Source: Adineta steineri
Taxonomy: Eukaryota > Rotifera > Eurotatoria > Adinetida > Adinetidae
DNA length: 64,000 nucleotides
Assembly: GCA_905250115.1 (NCBI GenBank)
Contig: CAJNOI010000005.1
Span: forward strand, 558,001-622,000
Reading direction: 5' to 3'
Part shown: positions 34,501 through 47,270 of the stretch, piece by piece
How positions within the stretch are numbered: position 1 is the stretch's first letter
Layout of the letters: every line of letters begins with the position of its first letter
Translations under genes and position numbers: made by a program
Notes under the pieces: model-generated
Told to the model about the DNA's origin: nothing
Seen by the model: the letters and a program-made list of their open reading frames with translations, nothing else
The model's database searches: none

Positions 34501-37500
34501 CAAATTAGTTTTAATGATTTTATTAATAAAGAACTTGTTCTTTTCTCGAAATCGAGTACTGAACGAGCAATTCCAAGTATTATGGTAAATAAATTTATTA
34601 AACGTAAAAGAAATTTTTATTCCGAAAAACAAATTCTAGGATGGACTTAAACCAGGTCAACGTAAAATCATGTTTGTTTGTTTAACAAAAAATTTAATAC
34701 GTGAAATTAAAGTTGCACAATTATCTGGTAAAGTTGCAGAAAATTCTGCCTATCATCATGGTGAACAATCATTAACAAATACAATTGTTGGTCTTGCACA
34801 AAATTTTGTCGGCTCAAACAATATTAATTTTCTTGTGCCAGCAGGTCAATTTGGTACACGTTTACATGGTGGTAGTGATGCTGCTTCAGCTCGTTATATA
34901 TTTACTCGACTTAGGTAAAGAATGAATAATACATTTATAGATATATATAATAATCCTTTTTTTTAGTCCTCTTGCTTTAGCATTATTTAATAAATATGAT
35001 GAACCATTATTAACATATTTAAATGAAGATGGTATGAGTATTGAACCTGAATGGTATTGTCCAGTTATTCCAACTGTTCTTGTTAATGGTGCACATGGTG
35101 TTGGTACAGGTTATTCAACTGATATACCATCATATAATCCATTAACATTAAGTAATAATATGAAATTTTATATACGACAAGAAAAAGAAAAACGACGATT
35201 AGCAAATGATCCAACAGAACAACCAAAACAATATTCTGATGTTCTTACATTAGAAGAATTAGTTCCGTGGTATAAAAATTTTACTGGTGAAATTAAATTA
35301 TTAGATAACGATCGTACACGTGGTGTTATTAATGGTGTTTGTGCAAAACTTGATGAAGCATCAATTGAAATAACTGATTTACCAGTTGGTACTTGGACAC
35401 AGTATTATAAAGAAAATGTACTTGAAACTATGCTTCATCCAAAACGAAATGATATTCAACCAAGTATTCTTGATTACAAAGGTAAAAACAATTTATTCAA
35501 TCTCAAGTTTCGGAAATCTAATAAATAAATTCTTTCGTCTAATTATTTAGAGTATCATACTGATACAACGGTTCGTTTTGTTATTAAATTATCACAAGCA
35601 CAATTTGCTAAATTTCATGAATCAGGTCTTCATAAAAGTTTTCGTTTACAAGAAACATTTAAATTGACGAATATGGTTCTTTTTGATCATCATGGTATAT
35701 TACGTCGTTATAAAAGTCCGGAAGAAATTTGTCTGGAATTTTTTACTGTTCGTCTTCATATGTATGTTAAACGAAAAGAATATATGGTTGGAACGTTACA
35801 GTCACAATGTTCGAAATTAGATAATGTTGCAAGATTTATTAAAGAAAAAATTGAAAATATTATAATCGTTGAAAATAAAAAGATAAGTGCAGTTGTTGAA
35901 ATGCTTATAGAACGTAAATATGATCGAGATCCGGAAAAAGTTTGGCGTGAAGAAGCAAAAAAACAAGTAAAATGAATTAAATTTATGAATTTATTCGAAA
36001 TAAATTTATTTATTTAGTTTGCAGTTGATATTCAAACAAACAATGGTAGTGATAATCCAGATCAATTAGCTGATTTACAACAAAAACAAGAGGATGATGA
36101 AGAAGATGATGATGATGATGACGAAAGTAAAAAACCTAAAGCAACAACATCATCAACAACAAATAAAATTGATACAACATATTATGATTATTTAATTAAT
36201 ATGTCTTTACGTAATTTAACAAAAGAAAGACGAAATGAAATTCTTCGAGAACAACAAGATAAACATGAAAAACTTGAAGCATTATTAAAAAGATCTCCAG
36301 AAGATTTATATGAAGAAGATCTTGCTCATTTCGAAGCTGAATATCATAAAGTAATTCATAATTGTATATCTTCGAAAACTGATACTGATTTCATAACAAC
36401 AGTAGCATGTTTGAGTAAAATAGCTTTTTACCATTAAACTAAAGGATTTCAAATTATCAATATTTCATAATATATGGATATGTCCAGTCTAACCGGAGGC
36501 TCCAATTGTATTTTTTTATCATGCTGCTTCTTTAACATATAATACTCATAAAGTGTCGATGATCTGTCAAGAATAGGAGGTAGTCCAAATATAGACTTCT
36601 TGCCTTTGGCGGCTAATTGACACCATACAAGTACTATAACTGGTAAAGAATCATATTTATATTATATGTTATCGAAGTAGTACAGTCAAAAGAAGCAATT
36701 GGAACCTCCAGCCAGAATGGGCATTTCCATATGTATTGACTAATGTTCGTTAGATGAAGAATATTTGGATTTAAACTACGCTCTTGTTACTTTGAAAATA
36801 TTTTTCATGTCTAACTCGTATGATAATTATAATTTGCCGGATTCTAAATTTTCACAGTTATTCTTGAATCCATTGGATAAATTCTAGTATAAACTGAGAT
36901 ACTTAAAAAGCACATAAGATTTTGATATCTTAGTTAGTACATATTAATATTTAAATTTGAATATCTAGGCTATTGCAAAAGAACGTGCTGATGAAATGTC
37001 TGAAGTTGCTCATTATACAACTAAAAAAGTTGGTGATGGTGGTCGTAAAAAACAATTAGCTAAACCACAACGTGCTGAAACAAAACCTGCACCAAATGGT
37101 CAACGTATAGTACCTGTTATTGATCCAGCATTTGTTAAGAAAGTTGCTGAAGAACTTGCTAAACGAAATCGAGTATGTTTAAAATCTACTTATTTTTTAA
37201 TTTCTAAAAACCAACTATTGATTTAGGAAGAAAAAGTTACTGCTGATAAACGAACAATTATTGATTTTCTTGTTAATGAAGGTATTTCATCTGATGAAAT
37301 AACTCAAATAATGCAAGCTCGTTGTAAAGAAAAAAAGAAACTTGGCGGTACAACAGGTTTTATAATAGTTTTCTCTTCTCTTTTCAAATTAATAATACTG
37401 ATTTCTTTTAGAAAAAAAATCAAATGAAACAACAAAAGAAAAGAAAATGGATGAAAATAGTAATTCATCAATAATTTCAATGGAAGGAAAAGATAATTCT

Positions 37501-38210
37501 AATGATGATGTTAAAGAAGAAACATCACCGAAACGTATTCCTAAACGTACAGTTAAAGGAAAAACTATTAAATATGGTAGTGATAATGATGATGATAATG
37601 AAAATCAAGAAAATGAATCCGATTATAATGGCAGTGATTCTGAAAGTGAAATTAAAATCAAAAAAGCTAAACCAAAACCAAAAGTACAAGTAAGTGCCTA
37701 AACATCTTTTGTAAAGAGATAAAAATCGACCTTTCTTATTTTAGTTAGCTGAAAAAAATGCATTGAATGTTCTTATGCAAAATCGACAAAATAAAGATGA
37801 AAATAAAACGGAAAAACCAAAAAAACCTCGAGTATATATATCAATATTTATTACATAAGATTCCATCACAATTATTATTTTAGGTTAAGAAAGAACCAGG
37901 TGCAACAACAACAAAAAAAGAAACCGTTAAAAAAGAAACTAAAACAATCAAACGACCAAAACCTTTAGCTGTAAGATTAAAATCAAATGTTTAGAAACGA
38001 TATTTGAATTATTTCTTTATAGGAAAGTGATGATGAAGATGATATTGCTATTCTTTCAACATCACCCGTTGGAAATAAAAAAGTAGATGTGTTTTTTTTG
38101 ACATGTTTAAATAATTTCCCTTTTTCTTCTTCTTCTTCTAGGCTCGTATACAACGTGATAAGACAGATAAGAAGAATTATCATATTTCAGATGATGACGA
38201 TTTTGATTAA
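31583..38210 (+). CDS. TOP2: DNA topoisomerase II
   Basis: Twenty exons with consistent GT..AG junctions (first 31583-31717, last 38142-38210) give 1527 aa, close to human TOP2A at 1531. Type IIA topoisomerases pass one DNA duplex through a transient double-strand break using ATP, in the nucleus. Domains in order: GHKL ATPase (VNAADNKQ, CNDGRGIPV, GGRNGYGAKVTN); transducer with QVKSHLFVFVN; TOPRIM with EGDSAKALAVAG and DQDQDGSHIKG; winged-helix with DGLKPGQRK, SYHHGE-like AYHHGEQSL, and the cleavage tyrosine in SARYIFTRL; tower (EPEWYCPVIPTVLVNG); coiled-coil/C-gate; then a disordered, Lys/Glu/Asp-rich C-terminal tail built of many small exons ending DDDDFD. An acidic run (EDDEEDDDDDDE) lies before the C-gate helix as in vertebrates. 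Two introns are unusually long: 33602-34104 and 36351-36968, the latter holding an inverted-repeat element. Confidence 0.97.
33914..33966. repeat. G+C-rich patch in TOP2 intron
   Basis: A short G+C-rich segment in an AT-rich intron contains GGGGCGTTACGCCTCCC and CAGTCGGTACGCC, ending CTCTGACTG; the outer CAGTC and GACTG are inverted. This could be the end of a decayed DNA transposon. Evidence is limited to composition and these short symmetries. Confidence 0.35.
36472..36732. mobile_element. Inverted-repeat (MITE-like) element in TOP2 intron
   Basis: Terminal arms of about 37 bp: left starts ATATGGATATGTCCAGTCT and continues to GGAGGCTCCAATTG; right is the reverse of ATATGGAAATGCCCATTCTG with GGAGGTTCCAATTG. 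The total is about 261 bp and no protein is encoded. TA lies at each edge, which would fit a Tc1/mariner-type insertion, but the palindromic ends make the exact duplication ambiguous. Confidence 0.75.
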
Positions 38211-38598
38211 ATGTTCTTATGTTTGTTCTTTTATCCAAATATGTATGTTAGATTAGTCAGATAATGAAAAAGAATTTAATACATGTATGAAGAATTTCTT
38301 ATTTTTTTTTACATTAAATATTCATTTGTTTCTTTTCTCTATGTTCTTATTTTCTTTATATGTTTATGTGTAATCCTATTTTCTTCTTCTATAATAATAA
38401 AAATCAAACGAAAGTATATATTCATTTTACATGATTGAAACATATTAATGAAGAGAATAGAATAAGAAAAAAAAGAAAGAAAGAAAGAAAGTAAGAAAGA
38501 GAAGGAGATAAGTTTTTTCTTTTTGTATTGAATAATGGAAAATAGAAACAAACGATATTCTTTTTTTTTCTTCTTCTTCTTTCATACGAACAAATAGA
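38211..38598. other. Shared 3' region of TOP2 and the K+ channel
   Basis: 388 bp between convergent stops. Contains a purine-rich GAAA/AAAG repeat (about 38465-38500). No polyadenylation element was singled out. Confidence 0.5.
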
Positions 38599-41500
38599 TC
38601 ACACGGAAGATCGTTTGACACTGGCATCGAATCGAAATGGAATCATCTCGACATCTTGTCGAAAACGAGATAATATTGTTTTTAATTTCGCTTGAGAAAT
38701 TGTTTTGTCAAAATCATTATTATTATTCACATTTGTTGCTTGTTCTTGAGATAATGATGGTAGTTTTAATGAATTAGTTGATGTGGATGTATGAACAGGA
38801 TGTTGAATAGATGAAAATGATGGTGGTGGAGGATCATCTAATGATGTTTTAGCTGAAAATATTGATGTAGCAGTTGTCATTGGTGGTGATTTTGTTGGTG
38901 AATGTATATGAAAATCAGTATTGGACGGTTTAGCTACTGATAAATTTTGTTTTGTCGTATTTGAATCAAAACGTTGCATTGGTACAAGATGAGCAATTTT
39001 TCCTGGCATACGACGAACAGTAAATTTTTTACGTTCTCTTTTTCGACGTATAAAACATGCACAACAATGGCATGGTTCAGATTCTGGTGGTGTTAATTCA
39101 GCTGATAAATAATCAAATTGATCAGGAGTTAAAGATGGAATAAGTGTGCCTAAATAAAAATTAATAAAATTCTTGTTTTTTTTCAGAAAAACGAAAATTA
39201 TTTTATACCATTTGCACTAATAATATCACTACCAAATCGAAGTGAACTACGTGCTACAGCTGATTGAATCTCTTCTCGACGTTCATCTTCAGTATTCATT
39301 GTTAAAAATCTTAATACAAGTAAATTCATTGATGAAGCAACAACTGTTAAACCAAATAAAATAAATGTCATAGATAAAACTACATAAAAAACATTGGAAT
39401 TTAATGCTTCATTTGTTTGTAAAGCAACAAAATCACCAAAACCTATATAGAAAAATAAATTTTAATATTATAGAAAAAAAATTTGAAATTGTTTTTACCA
39501 ATTGTTGTTAATGTTATAAAACAATAATAAACACAATTAAAATAACCCCATGATTCATAATGATGAAACATAGCGGCACCACCTGTAACGACACCAACAG
39601 CAAGAACAGTACCAACAATAACAAGTTCAGTTTGTGTTGATTCATAAAAACGAAATTTGAAACATTTTTTTATTGTTTTTATACACCAACTAGCAAAATT
39701 ATTCAGACGTTCACCAACAGATTGAAACATAACAAGACAAAGTGGAATACCAATAACAGCATATAGCATACAAAAAGATTTTCCCCATACTAAAATTCAA
39801 ATAAATATTTTTTTCAATGAATTTTTATTATGAGAACTAACTTGTAGTAGGACAAGAATGACCGTAGCCTAAAATAAGAAGAAAAAAAAACAAACGTTAA
39901 TTTATATTTTGAGAAAATCTCGAAATTATATCGATATATAGTTTTTTCTTTTCTTTTGATGACAAAGTAGAGTCGCTTCTTTTATGAATCGATTGTAGTT
40001 TCATTAAAAAGAATGTAATAGATTTCTATATGAATCATATTTCAATATAATAATTTTTTACAATTAGATTACAAATAGACGAGAAACAGAGAGAATGTTA
40101 TAAGCTTTTTTTCCTCTTTCGAATCTTTCATATCAGCACTATGGATCTAATAAATGTCGAACAAAATCATCAAACTGTCATTAAAAAGTCAAATGTATAC
40201 ATTAGAGAACTAGATAACAGCTTTTTCATTAATAAATATATATATATACATAAATTTTTTTCTTTATATTGATTTTTTTTTCTCTTGAAAATCTACGCAT
40301 CTTTATATTAGATATCTTGCGGTCATAATAACTTTTTATTGTGCTATAATCACATAAACCAAGGTCATAGAAAAAAAAAAGAAAAACCAGAATCTTTGTC
40401 ATATATATATATATCTATATATATAAAGAACATTCTTGTCTATAGATGTTCGTTACAAAATTCTTATTAACAATAAGTAATAATACATTAAACAGACCAA
40501 TGATTTCCGCATCATCTCTATGTCATTACCTTGATATGTGTATATATCTATATGTGTATGGAACATGACACTCATTCATTGACGTCATTCGGAGAACCCC
40601 TATCCTATCACCATGATTTTGACAATTATCTTTTTCTCTCTCTCTCTCTCATTCTCTCTTTTTCTATCGACAGCCAAATATATTTGTGTGACAGGACGCA
40701 CTCAACAGAGTCTAATGAGTCGAACGTCATTGGTAGCAGACGAGATCTAGGCTTTCCCTCTATTCTATGTTGTAAAAACAGAATGAGATTCGTGCGTGTA
40801 TATACAACAGAGATTAACAAAAATCGTTCATGTCCCACCCATCATCTTTTTTCCTTCTTTTCCTTTTGTCTTTGAAACTAAAAAAATAAGCTACAATCAA
40901 TTGTAGCTAGAAATTAACAGTAGGAATGCATAAAAACAATTGAAAAAAACGCAAATCTTTCTTCTTCTTCTTCTTCTCTTTTTTATGTTTCTAAGATAAT
41001 GAAACAAAATAAGATGAAAGCGAGAGAGAGAGAGAGCGAGAAAAAAAATGGATGAGATTTCTTTTTTTTCCCCCGTACTACAAATATATTTGTGTCACAT
41101 GAATATATAACAAAATTTTTTAATCAGTAAAAAAGAAAATATGATAGAATCGTGAATTGTGTTAATTGGCACGCAATGAGTACCTTATTTTTATCATTTC
41201 TTTATTCCCACTAGAAATATATATATTTAAGTAAACATTTGGATCGATATAGAAATCGTAAACAAGGAAGAAAATAACTTTGATTAAAGATTGCCTTCTT
41301 AAATAGCAATATTTATATAAATATACTGATTGATATATCCTACCTATTGTTGTTATAACAGTTAGAGAAAAATAGAATGCTCCAGGAAATTTCCATTGTG
41401 CACCAGCTTTATGTGGTTGATATTTAATAACAATATCTTCAAGTTCAACATATTCATGATGAGATATATTATAAGTATGGAGCATGCTCGTTTCAGCCAA

Positions 41501-41694
41501 TTGATATTGTTTGCGCAACAAATCTTCTGTATTAGATTCGAGCGCGTCAAATATGGCCGCACCAACGAGCAAATAGCTGAATTATAAAAATAAAACAGAA
41601 AAGAATACGTTGTTTTTTTTTCAAACGTTTTACTCAATACAAACCTGAATGTTGAAACAATAAGTGTTAATGTACGAACGTTCTGTTTTTTCAT
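38599..41694 (-). CDS. KCNK3/KCNK9-like: TASK-type two-pore-domain potassium channel
   Basis: Six exons: 41694-41645, 41576-41344, 39868-39842, 39789-39499, 39442-39209 and 39149-38599, giving 461 aa. The N-terminus MKKQNVRTLTLIVSTFSYLL is almost the TASK start. It has four membrane helices and two pore loops with filters TTIGYGH (His after the filter is the external pH sensor of TASK-1/3) and TTIGFGDFVALQ. The M4 end reads VLRFLTMNTEDERRE, matching the TASK VLRF-T element tied to anaesthetic and G-protein control. K2P channels are dimers carrying background K+ current in the plasma membrane. The cytoplasmic tail is Ser/Thr/Pro-rich and ends KRSSV, the same last residues as the 14-3-3-binding signal (RRSSV) that drives TASK surface delivery. 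The 27-nt third exon encodes the filter-flanking GHSCPTT. Intron 2 (41343-39869) is long. Confidence 0.97.
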
Positions 41695-43208
41695 ACTCGC
41701 ATCATCAACGCACTGACTCGGCCAGCATCAAATTTCCGGCGAGAGTACACGTGCGAATATTAGTTTTTTTTTGGTTATTCACCGGGTTAATTTTATCCAA
41801 TCTTTGTCTTATTTTTATCTATTGTTCTAGTATAAGTAATTGAACACACGATAAAACCTAAAAATAGTTGTTGAGTATGAACAAATAAATGAATGTCAAC
41901 AATTGAGTTCAATGACAACGAGAATAAGTTTGTTGTACGTCTGTAGGAGTTAATCGAATAGAATGATGATCACGAACGGTGATAGTAAACTTAGTATTGT
42001 TGGAATGATCACAGAAGAAACAAGAAACGACATACATCACAGATGACAACGAGTTGCAGTAATACAAGCAGGAAATCGGCGCTGCAATGATGGCCAATGT
42101 CGATGAGACGTAATAACATGAGTCTTTACCGATAGAATCTGTAACATACGAGAGAAAGAAAAAAAAAGGAGTTAAGTGGTGTTCGACGAATTCTGTTATA
42201 TCATGATGTATTATATATATATATATATATATATTCAGATATCTATACACTTATCTACAAATAAATATTTCTACAAAAAAAAATCTATCTATTTATCGAT
42301 CGATCTATGTATAAATATATATGTTTATATATATATATATTTATGTGTTCAAAATATTTGTAGCAGTGATAGGACAAAGTCAGTCAAAATGAGACACAGA
42401 GGAGAATAACGACTATTTGAGAAGGAGGAGCGAGAGTGGGGGATCTGACATGCACGCACATACACAAGGCGAGAAGGAATAGTCGACTGTTTTATTTTTT
42501 TTTTTTTGGAAATAGTGCCGAGCCAGCTAAGAGAATAAGCAATAACATGCAGAAACTTCCTTCATTCTTTTTTTTCCTTATTCTCCATTCTTTTTTTCTT
42601 CTTCTTCTTCTTCTCTCATCTTTTCTTCCTGGCGTTTTCATCATTTCTTAGATAGGCAACGTACGACAAGAAGCAGAAGGATGATGATGACGGCGACGAC
42701 GACGACGACGATGTCTATAACGCTATAGTCTTCGTCGACCAAACGAAGCAACAGCAATGCAATGCAATGATGATGATGCAAAGAGGATTCCGAGCTGTGC
42801 AACAGCAGCAGCAGCGGTAGTAGTAGCAGCATATTGACTTGTGGTTGCACTCGTTCTACACTATTGACAACGAAGACGACAATGACAATTTTCGGATCAT
42901 TTGATTTTTTGTTCTAAAATATTATGTCTCCTTCCTGTGATGTATGAGTGTGTGTGAATATGTATATGTAAGGAGGTTATAAGGAAGAAAATACGAAGAC
43001 AAACGCTTGCGGACATTCTAGTTTATTCAATTCCCATTCCTATACTTCATTACTCTTAGCCGTTCTTTTTGTTAAGCAGAACATATACAGAATAGTGAAG
43101 AACAAGACGAAGAAGATTTTCGAGTGCAAAACATTGAATTGTGACAAACCTCGATGGCGATAAAGTGGATAGATAGATAGACAAATAGATAGAACTTCGA
43201 GCGGATGT
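41695..43208. other. Upstream region of K+ channel with microsatellites
   Basis: Non-coding. Contains (TA)n runs near 42210-42340, CTT runs near 42600, and a dense trinucleotide tract at 42675-42835 (GAC, CAG and TAG units). The tract opens frames in several phases that read as homopolymers (poly-Leu, poly-Val) and are not considered genes. Confidence 0.55.
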
Positions 43209-43282
43209 TCATTCTCCCATTAAACGATTTTCAAGAGCGATAGCGAGCTCATCGATACATGGTAATTCTACTTGAAAATCAT
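43209..43282 (-). pseudogene. Orphan terminal coding exon
   Basis: After a good acceptor (TATATTTGCAG) a 74-nt frame reads DFQVELPCIDELAIALENRL then MGE and a TGA stop. A 25-nt candidate exon just upstream (about 43364-43340, LFVRAYVE, flanked by AG and GT) joins in phase to give LFVRAYVEDDFQVELPCIDE. No further upstream exon was found before the RNF217-like gene. The family is not recognised. It may be the remnant of a deleted gene or part of a gene with distant exons. Confidence 0.4.
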
Positions 43283-43364
43283 CTGCAAATATACATATTT
43301 TGTTCTATTCTATTAGATCTATATATATATATATATATTGCGTTACCTTCTACATATGCTCTAA

Positions 43365-44670
43365 CAAACAACTACGACAATTCATGATCATCATATAGAT
43401 TGTTATCGTTTGTTTTTGTGACGCATATAAAAAAAAAGCTTTTTGAATAAATATTATTATGCTTATTATTCTAAAAAAAGAATCAACTTATATCCTGAAC
43501 TATCTCTAGTTTTACGAAATTATATGATTGACTCTATAGAAAAATCAGAAAACTAAAAAAATATGAAGTATACTTTATGATCAAGACGATACTCGAGAGT
43601 ATAACAATGAGTTATATATTCGTCTATGTCTACATACGTCATTAGCAATTATTTCTTGTAACTAAAATATATCATTAAAAGAAGAGTCATCCTGGAATTT
43701 TTTTTATCTTCAATCATAAAATCTATTATATGACCTTGCTAATTCCATATGTAATGACATCAATGTTACCAATCAATTTTTTGTTTTACTGTTTATATAT
43801 GTATTTTCTTCTCTCTTCAGCTAATCTTATAGAATAAATGATATTTGGGTATTAAACTAACGTCTCTTTTTACATTGCTTATAATAAAAACATTGAATTT
43901 CGTTATTTTCTAACTATAAAAACTTATCTGTATATTTTTACCTTAAAAGTATATTGTCAATTATTAACTCTACACTGATTTGTTTTTCGTCAATATATTA
44001 ATTGAAAAATTACTGTTCCATAAATGTGTATAAAATAAAAAGGGACTAAATGATATTATGTATTGATGTATGCTAAAAACTATAAATCAAATTAATTGAA
44101 CAAAAATATGGTATTGACACGTGTATAACATTCTGTTTCCTACTGATAAGAAAAGAGTCATTGAGGTTGCTTTTTGCATATGCTTTCGTTACTGTTCTGT
44201 TCTTTTTTTCTCGCTCTTTTTCATACTTACTTTCTTGTATGATGTTCGCTTATTTTAAGTTATTCTTTGTTGCCCGAACGAACATTTTTCTTCTTTTTTT
44301 TTTTTTTCTTATTTTACTTACCTTCACTCTCTTCTGACGCACACTTTTTTTAGATGACAACCAGGCAAGTAGACAGACAGAATGAATACGGTGTATATGT
44401 GTTGGATCGTACCGAGACCGGACTTATTTTTCTTTTTCCTGTCTCTCTCTCTCACTCTTTCATGCATTATTATTTTTCTATAACTCGTCACGACCGAGAA
44501 AATCATTTATAGAAATACTATGAAAAAAAAACCGATGTTTTCTCTCTATTTCTGTTTTGTTAGTTTCATAGAATAACTTAAATGATCATGACTATACACA
44601 GCTTCCTTTTCCCTTCTGTTGTCTTATTGATTTGTTTTTCTTTTCTTTTTTGATTTTATTTTTCTAACAG
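43365..44670. other. Intergenic region upstream of RBR ligase gene
   Basis: AT-rich sequence with (TA)n and T-rich tracts. A 3' splice site (TTTCTAACAG) immediately precedes the next gene's ATG, so part of this may be a 5' UTR intron. No gene was recognised. Confidence 0.45.
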
Positions 44671-46402
44671 ATGGTTATTTCTGAAAATCGATCCGAAGAA
44701 AATCGACATTTTCAAACATGGCCTTTCCATCGACAGTATTCGAATGGAAATAATATCCATAACAATATTTATCATAATTCGGAACAGAATTTATCACATG
44801 ATAAATCATTGAAATCAATATTTATGACTGATGCATCAAAAACTTTTGAAAATCATATAATAATATCAATGGATAGAGGGTAAAATGTAATTATAAATTC
44901 ATACTAATTAGACGAAAAGAATTCATTAGTTTTTTTTCTTCAAAATAGATATAGTTACTTTAATATATTAGTCGAATAAAACCTCAAGGTTTTTCTCCCG
45001 TAGATGTAAAATGAATAATAGGAGTGGAATTATTTTATGGATGGAATATCTTTTTGTTACAAGACTTCCTTTTCAAGCTTTTATAAGAGAAGAAGAAGAA
45101 AAAAAGAATTTCTAGAAAATAAATCCTTTTCTCTTTCAACTTTCCAAGTCATTTAGTTATATAAAATCACATAAAGTAAATACTTCACTCTCTTTCTTTT
45201 TTTTACTTGGAATTAAAAAAGAAAAAGAGAACGAAAGACATGCGATACTTCATTTTCTCTCATCTATCGAGAAAAAAAAACTGTAAATCATATTTTTTTA
45301 ATACGAAGGTTTTGATTTATAACATCAAATCATTTTTTCTCACAAATAGCTTGATGTCGGTGATTATACTGTAAAATTTATAATGAATAGAATTTTTATT
45401 GAAGAGTGAGTAATCTTATAAAATAGATTGATCATAAAAATATCGAAAAAATAAATAAAATTCACTATTCTGTTGTATTATAGAACGATAGTAAACACAA
45501 GTTCTCATGAAAATTCACAGAATCATGAAGATCTATCCGAATGTCCAATATGTTGTAGTAGTATTCAATTGAATGAATTAAAACAAATGTCATGTTGTTC
45601 AATAAAACTCTGTTCACCATGTTTTGTAACTCATACTATAACGAATATTCAAAATGGAAAAGTTAAAATTGAATGTCCAGCATGTTCACAAGAAATAAAT
45701 TCATTAACAATATTATATAATATTGATATACCAATGCCTTTACGTGAACGTTATCAAGAACTTTTAGCTCAAGATTTATCAGAAAAGCAAAATACTTGTA
45801 TAAAATTATGCCCACATTGTAATTTTATAACAATCCTAGATGAACATCATCCAATAAGAGATCGAAAAAAATTTCGTCGTTCATCACAACAATGGGTACA
45901 TTGTGAACAATGTGATAAAGAATGGTGCTGGTCATGTTATGCCCCATCACATCCAGAAGAAACATGTCGTCAATTTAAAAAAAATCATACTCAATTAGAT
46001 ATGTGGGCAAACTCACGTCGTTTAGATAATCAACAACGAAATGCTCAACGTTGTCCAAAATGTTCAATATATATTGAAAAAATTGATGGATGTGATCATA
46101 TGATATGTTCAAAATGTAGTTCAAAATTTTGTTATCGTTGTGGTTCAAAAATGAGATTACCAAATTATATTGGACATGATGCGAAATATTCTATATTTGG
46201 TTGTAAATATAAATTATTACCTAATCATTCATTATTACGTTGGTTTGTACGTGGATCAATATTTACTGGTATTGTTCTTCTAACACCAATTGTACTTGCT
46301 ATTGCGATTGCTATTGTTGCTATTGGTATTCCAATACTTCTAGTTGTTGGTTGTTGTGGTTTACCAATATATGCATATACTCAATATAAGAAACGATCTT
46401 AA
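44671..46402 (+). CDS. RNF217: RBR-type E3 ubiquitin ligase with C-terminal membrane helices (RNF217-like)
   Basis: Two exons, 44671-44879 and 45484-46402, give 375 aa. The second exon contains RING1 (CPICCSSIQL to CPACSQEI), in-between-RING with CPHCNF and CEQCDKEWCWSC, and RING2 CPKCSIYIEKIDGCDHMICS then CSSKFCYRCG. In RBR ligases a RING2 cysteine accepts ubiquitin from E2 as a thioester; the Cys in DGCDHM fits that position. After RING2, the motif YSIFGCKYKLLPNHSLLRWF and two hydrophobic stretches (about residues 310-365) anchor the protein in membranes. This tail is the RNF217/IBRDC1 pattern as I recall it. The N-terminal 75 residues are Asn/His/Ser-rich. The ATG directly follows an AG acceptor-like site. 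Confidence 0.88.
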
Positions 46403-47254
46403 AGTACTTTCTTATAAACGAATGAAGATTTGTCTTTCATATGAGATACAAACGATTTGTTTTCTCGTCTATTTCCATTTGCACCTTTGTGATATGTATT
46501 AGAGCCTTCTGTTTTTTTTGTGCATTGTGTTATATTATTTATGATTTTTTTAGTCCATGACATGAATACAGTACGAATTTTTTTGCGGATGTTTGTTTCT
46601 CTTTTAAGTAATAAAAATCAAGAATAATATTCAAATATATATATGTATTTTATTAAATAGAAATATTCGTAAATATAATAACAGAGTATTTTGAATACGG
46701 AAATTTATCTGCACGTAGTATATATCCCGTTAGTTTTATATCTAGAAAAATATTTATTGGAACATATAAAACATCTGACTTATTTAATCAACGACTGAAA
46801 CTTATGTTCTTACATCGAGACGTAATATTTTTAAAATAGAAACTGGAGTTTCGCCATTGAATTCCTCTGAAGATACGCAGTGAATAGAGAAAATTTTCTC
46901 TTTCAGGTCGTTGCTTTTCGCTTTCATGCAAGCTGCATATCAGTAGAAATGCTCGAAAAACTAGAAAAAAACGATAAAACCCGAAAAATCACGATGTACT
47001 ACATAATGTGTTAATATTTAAACGTGTGTGTCAAGTACGGACCTCTTTTTTTCTTCGTAAGTTATTGAAGTTAAATTTAAGCATTTTGATTGGTATGTAA
47101 CTGTGGACTACTCTAAAGAAAGAAATATATAGAAAAAATAAAATTATTCTACATTAGTCTAATGAATAATTTTCATATTCTATTTTCTCAAGCATAATCA
47201 ATCTCGAAATTATTTCTTAGAAGAAAACTAGAAAAAGGCATATTTTAATTTCAG
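46403..47254. other. Intergenic region
   Basis: About 850 bp of AT-rich sequence between the RBR ligase and the first exon of the apyrase gene. No gene or repeat was recognised; promoter elements for the downstream pair are expected here. Confidence 0.45.
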
Positions 47255-47270
47255 ATGCGCTGATCCAATA

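Noticed and set aside
41909-42250. 113-codon open frame on the minus strand upstream of the K+ channel
   Set aside because: Contains a (TA)n-derived Tyr-Ile run and no domain; the channel start at 41694 is fixed by its conserved MKKQNVRTL.
42641-42850. Frame that looks like a signal peptide plus membrane helix (poly-Leu, poly-Val)
   Set aside because: It is created by GAC/CAG/TAG trinucleotide repeats; all phases give homopolymers.
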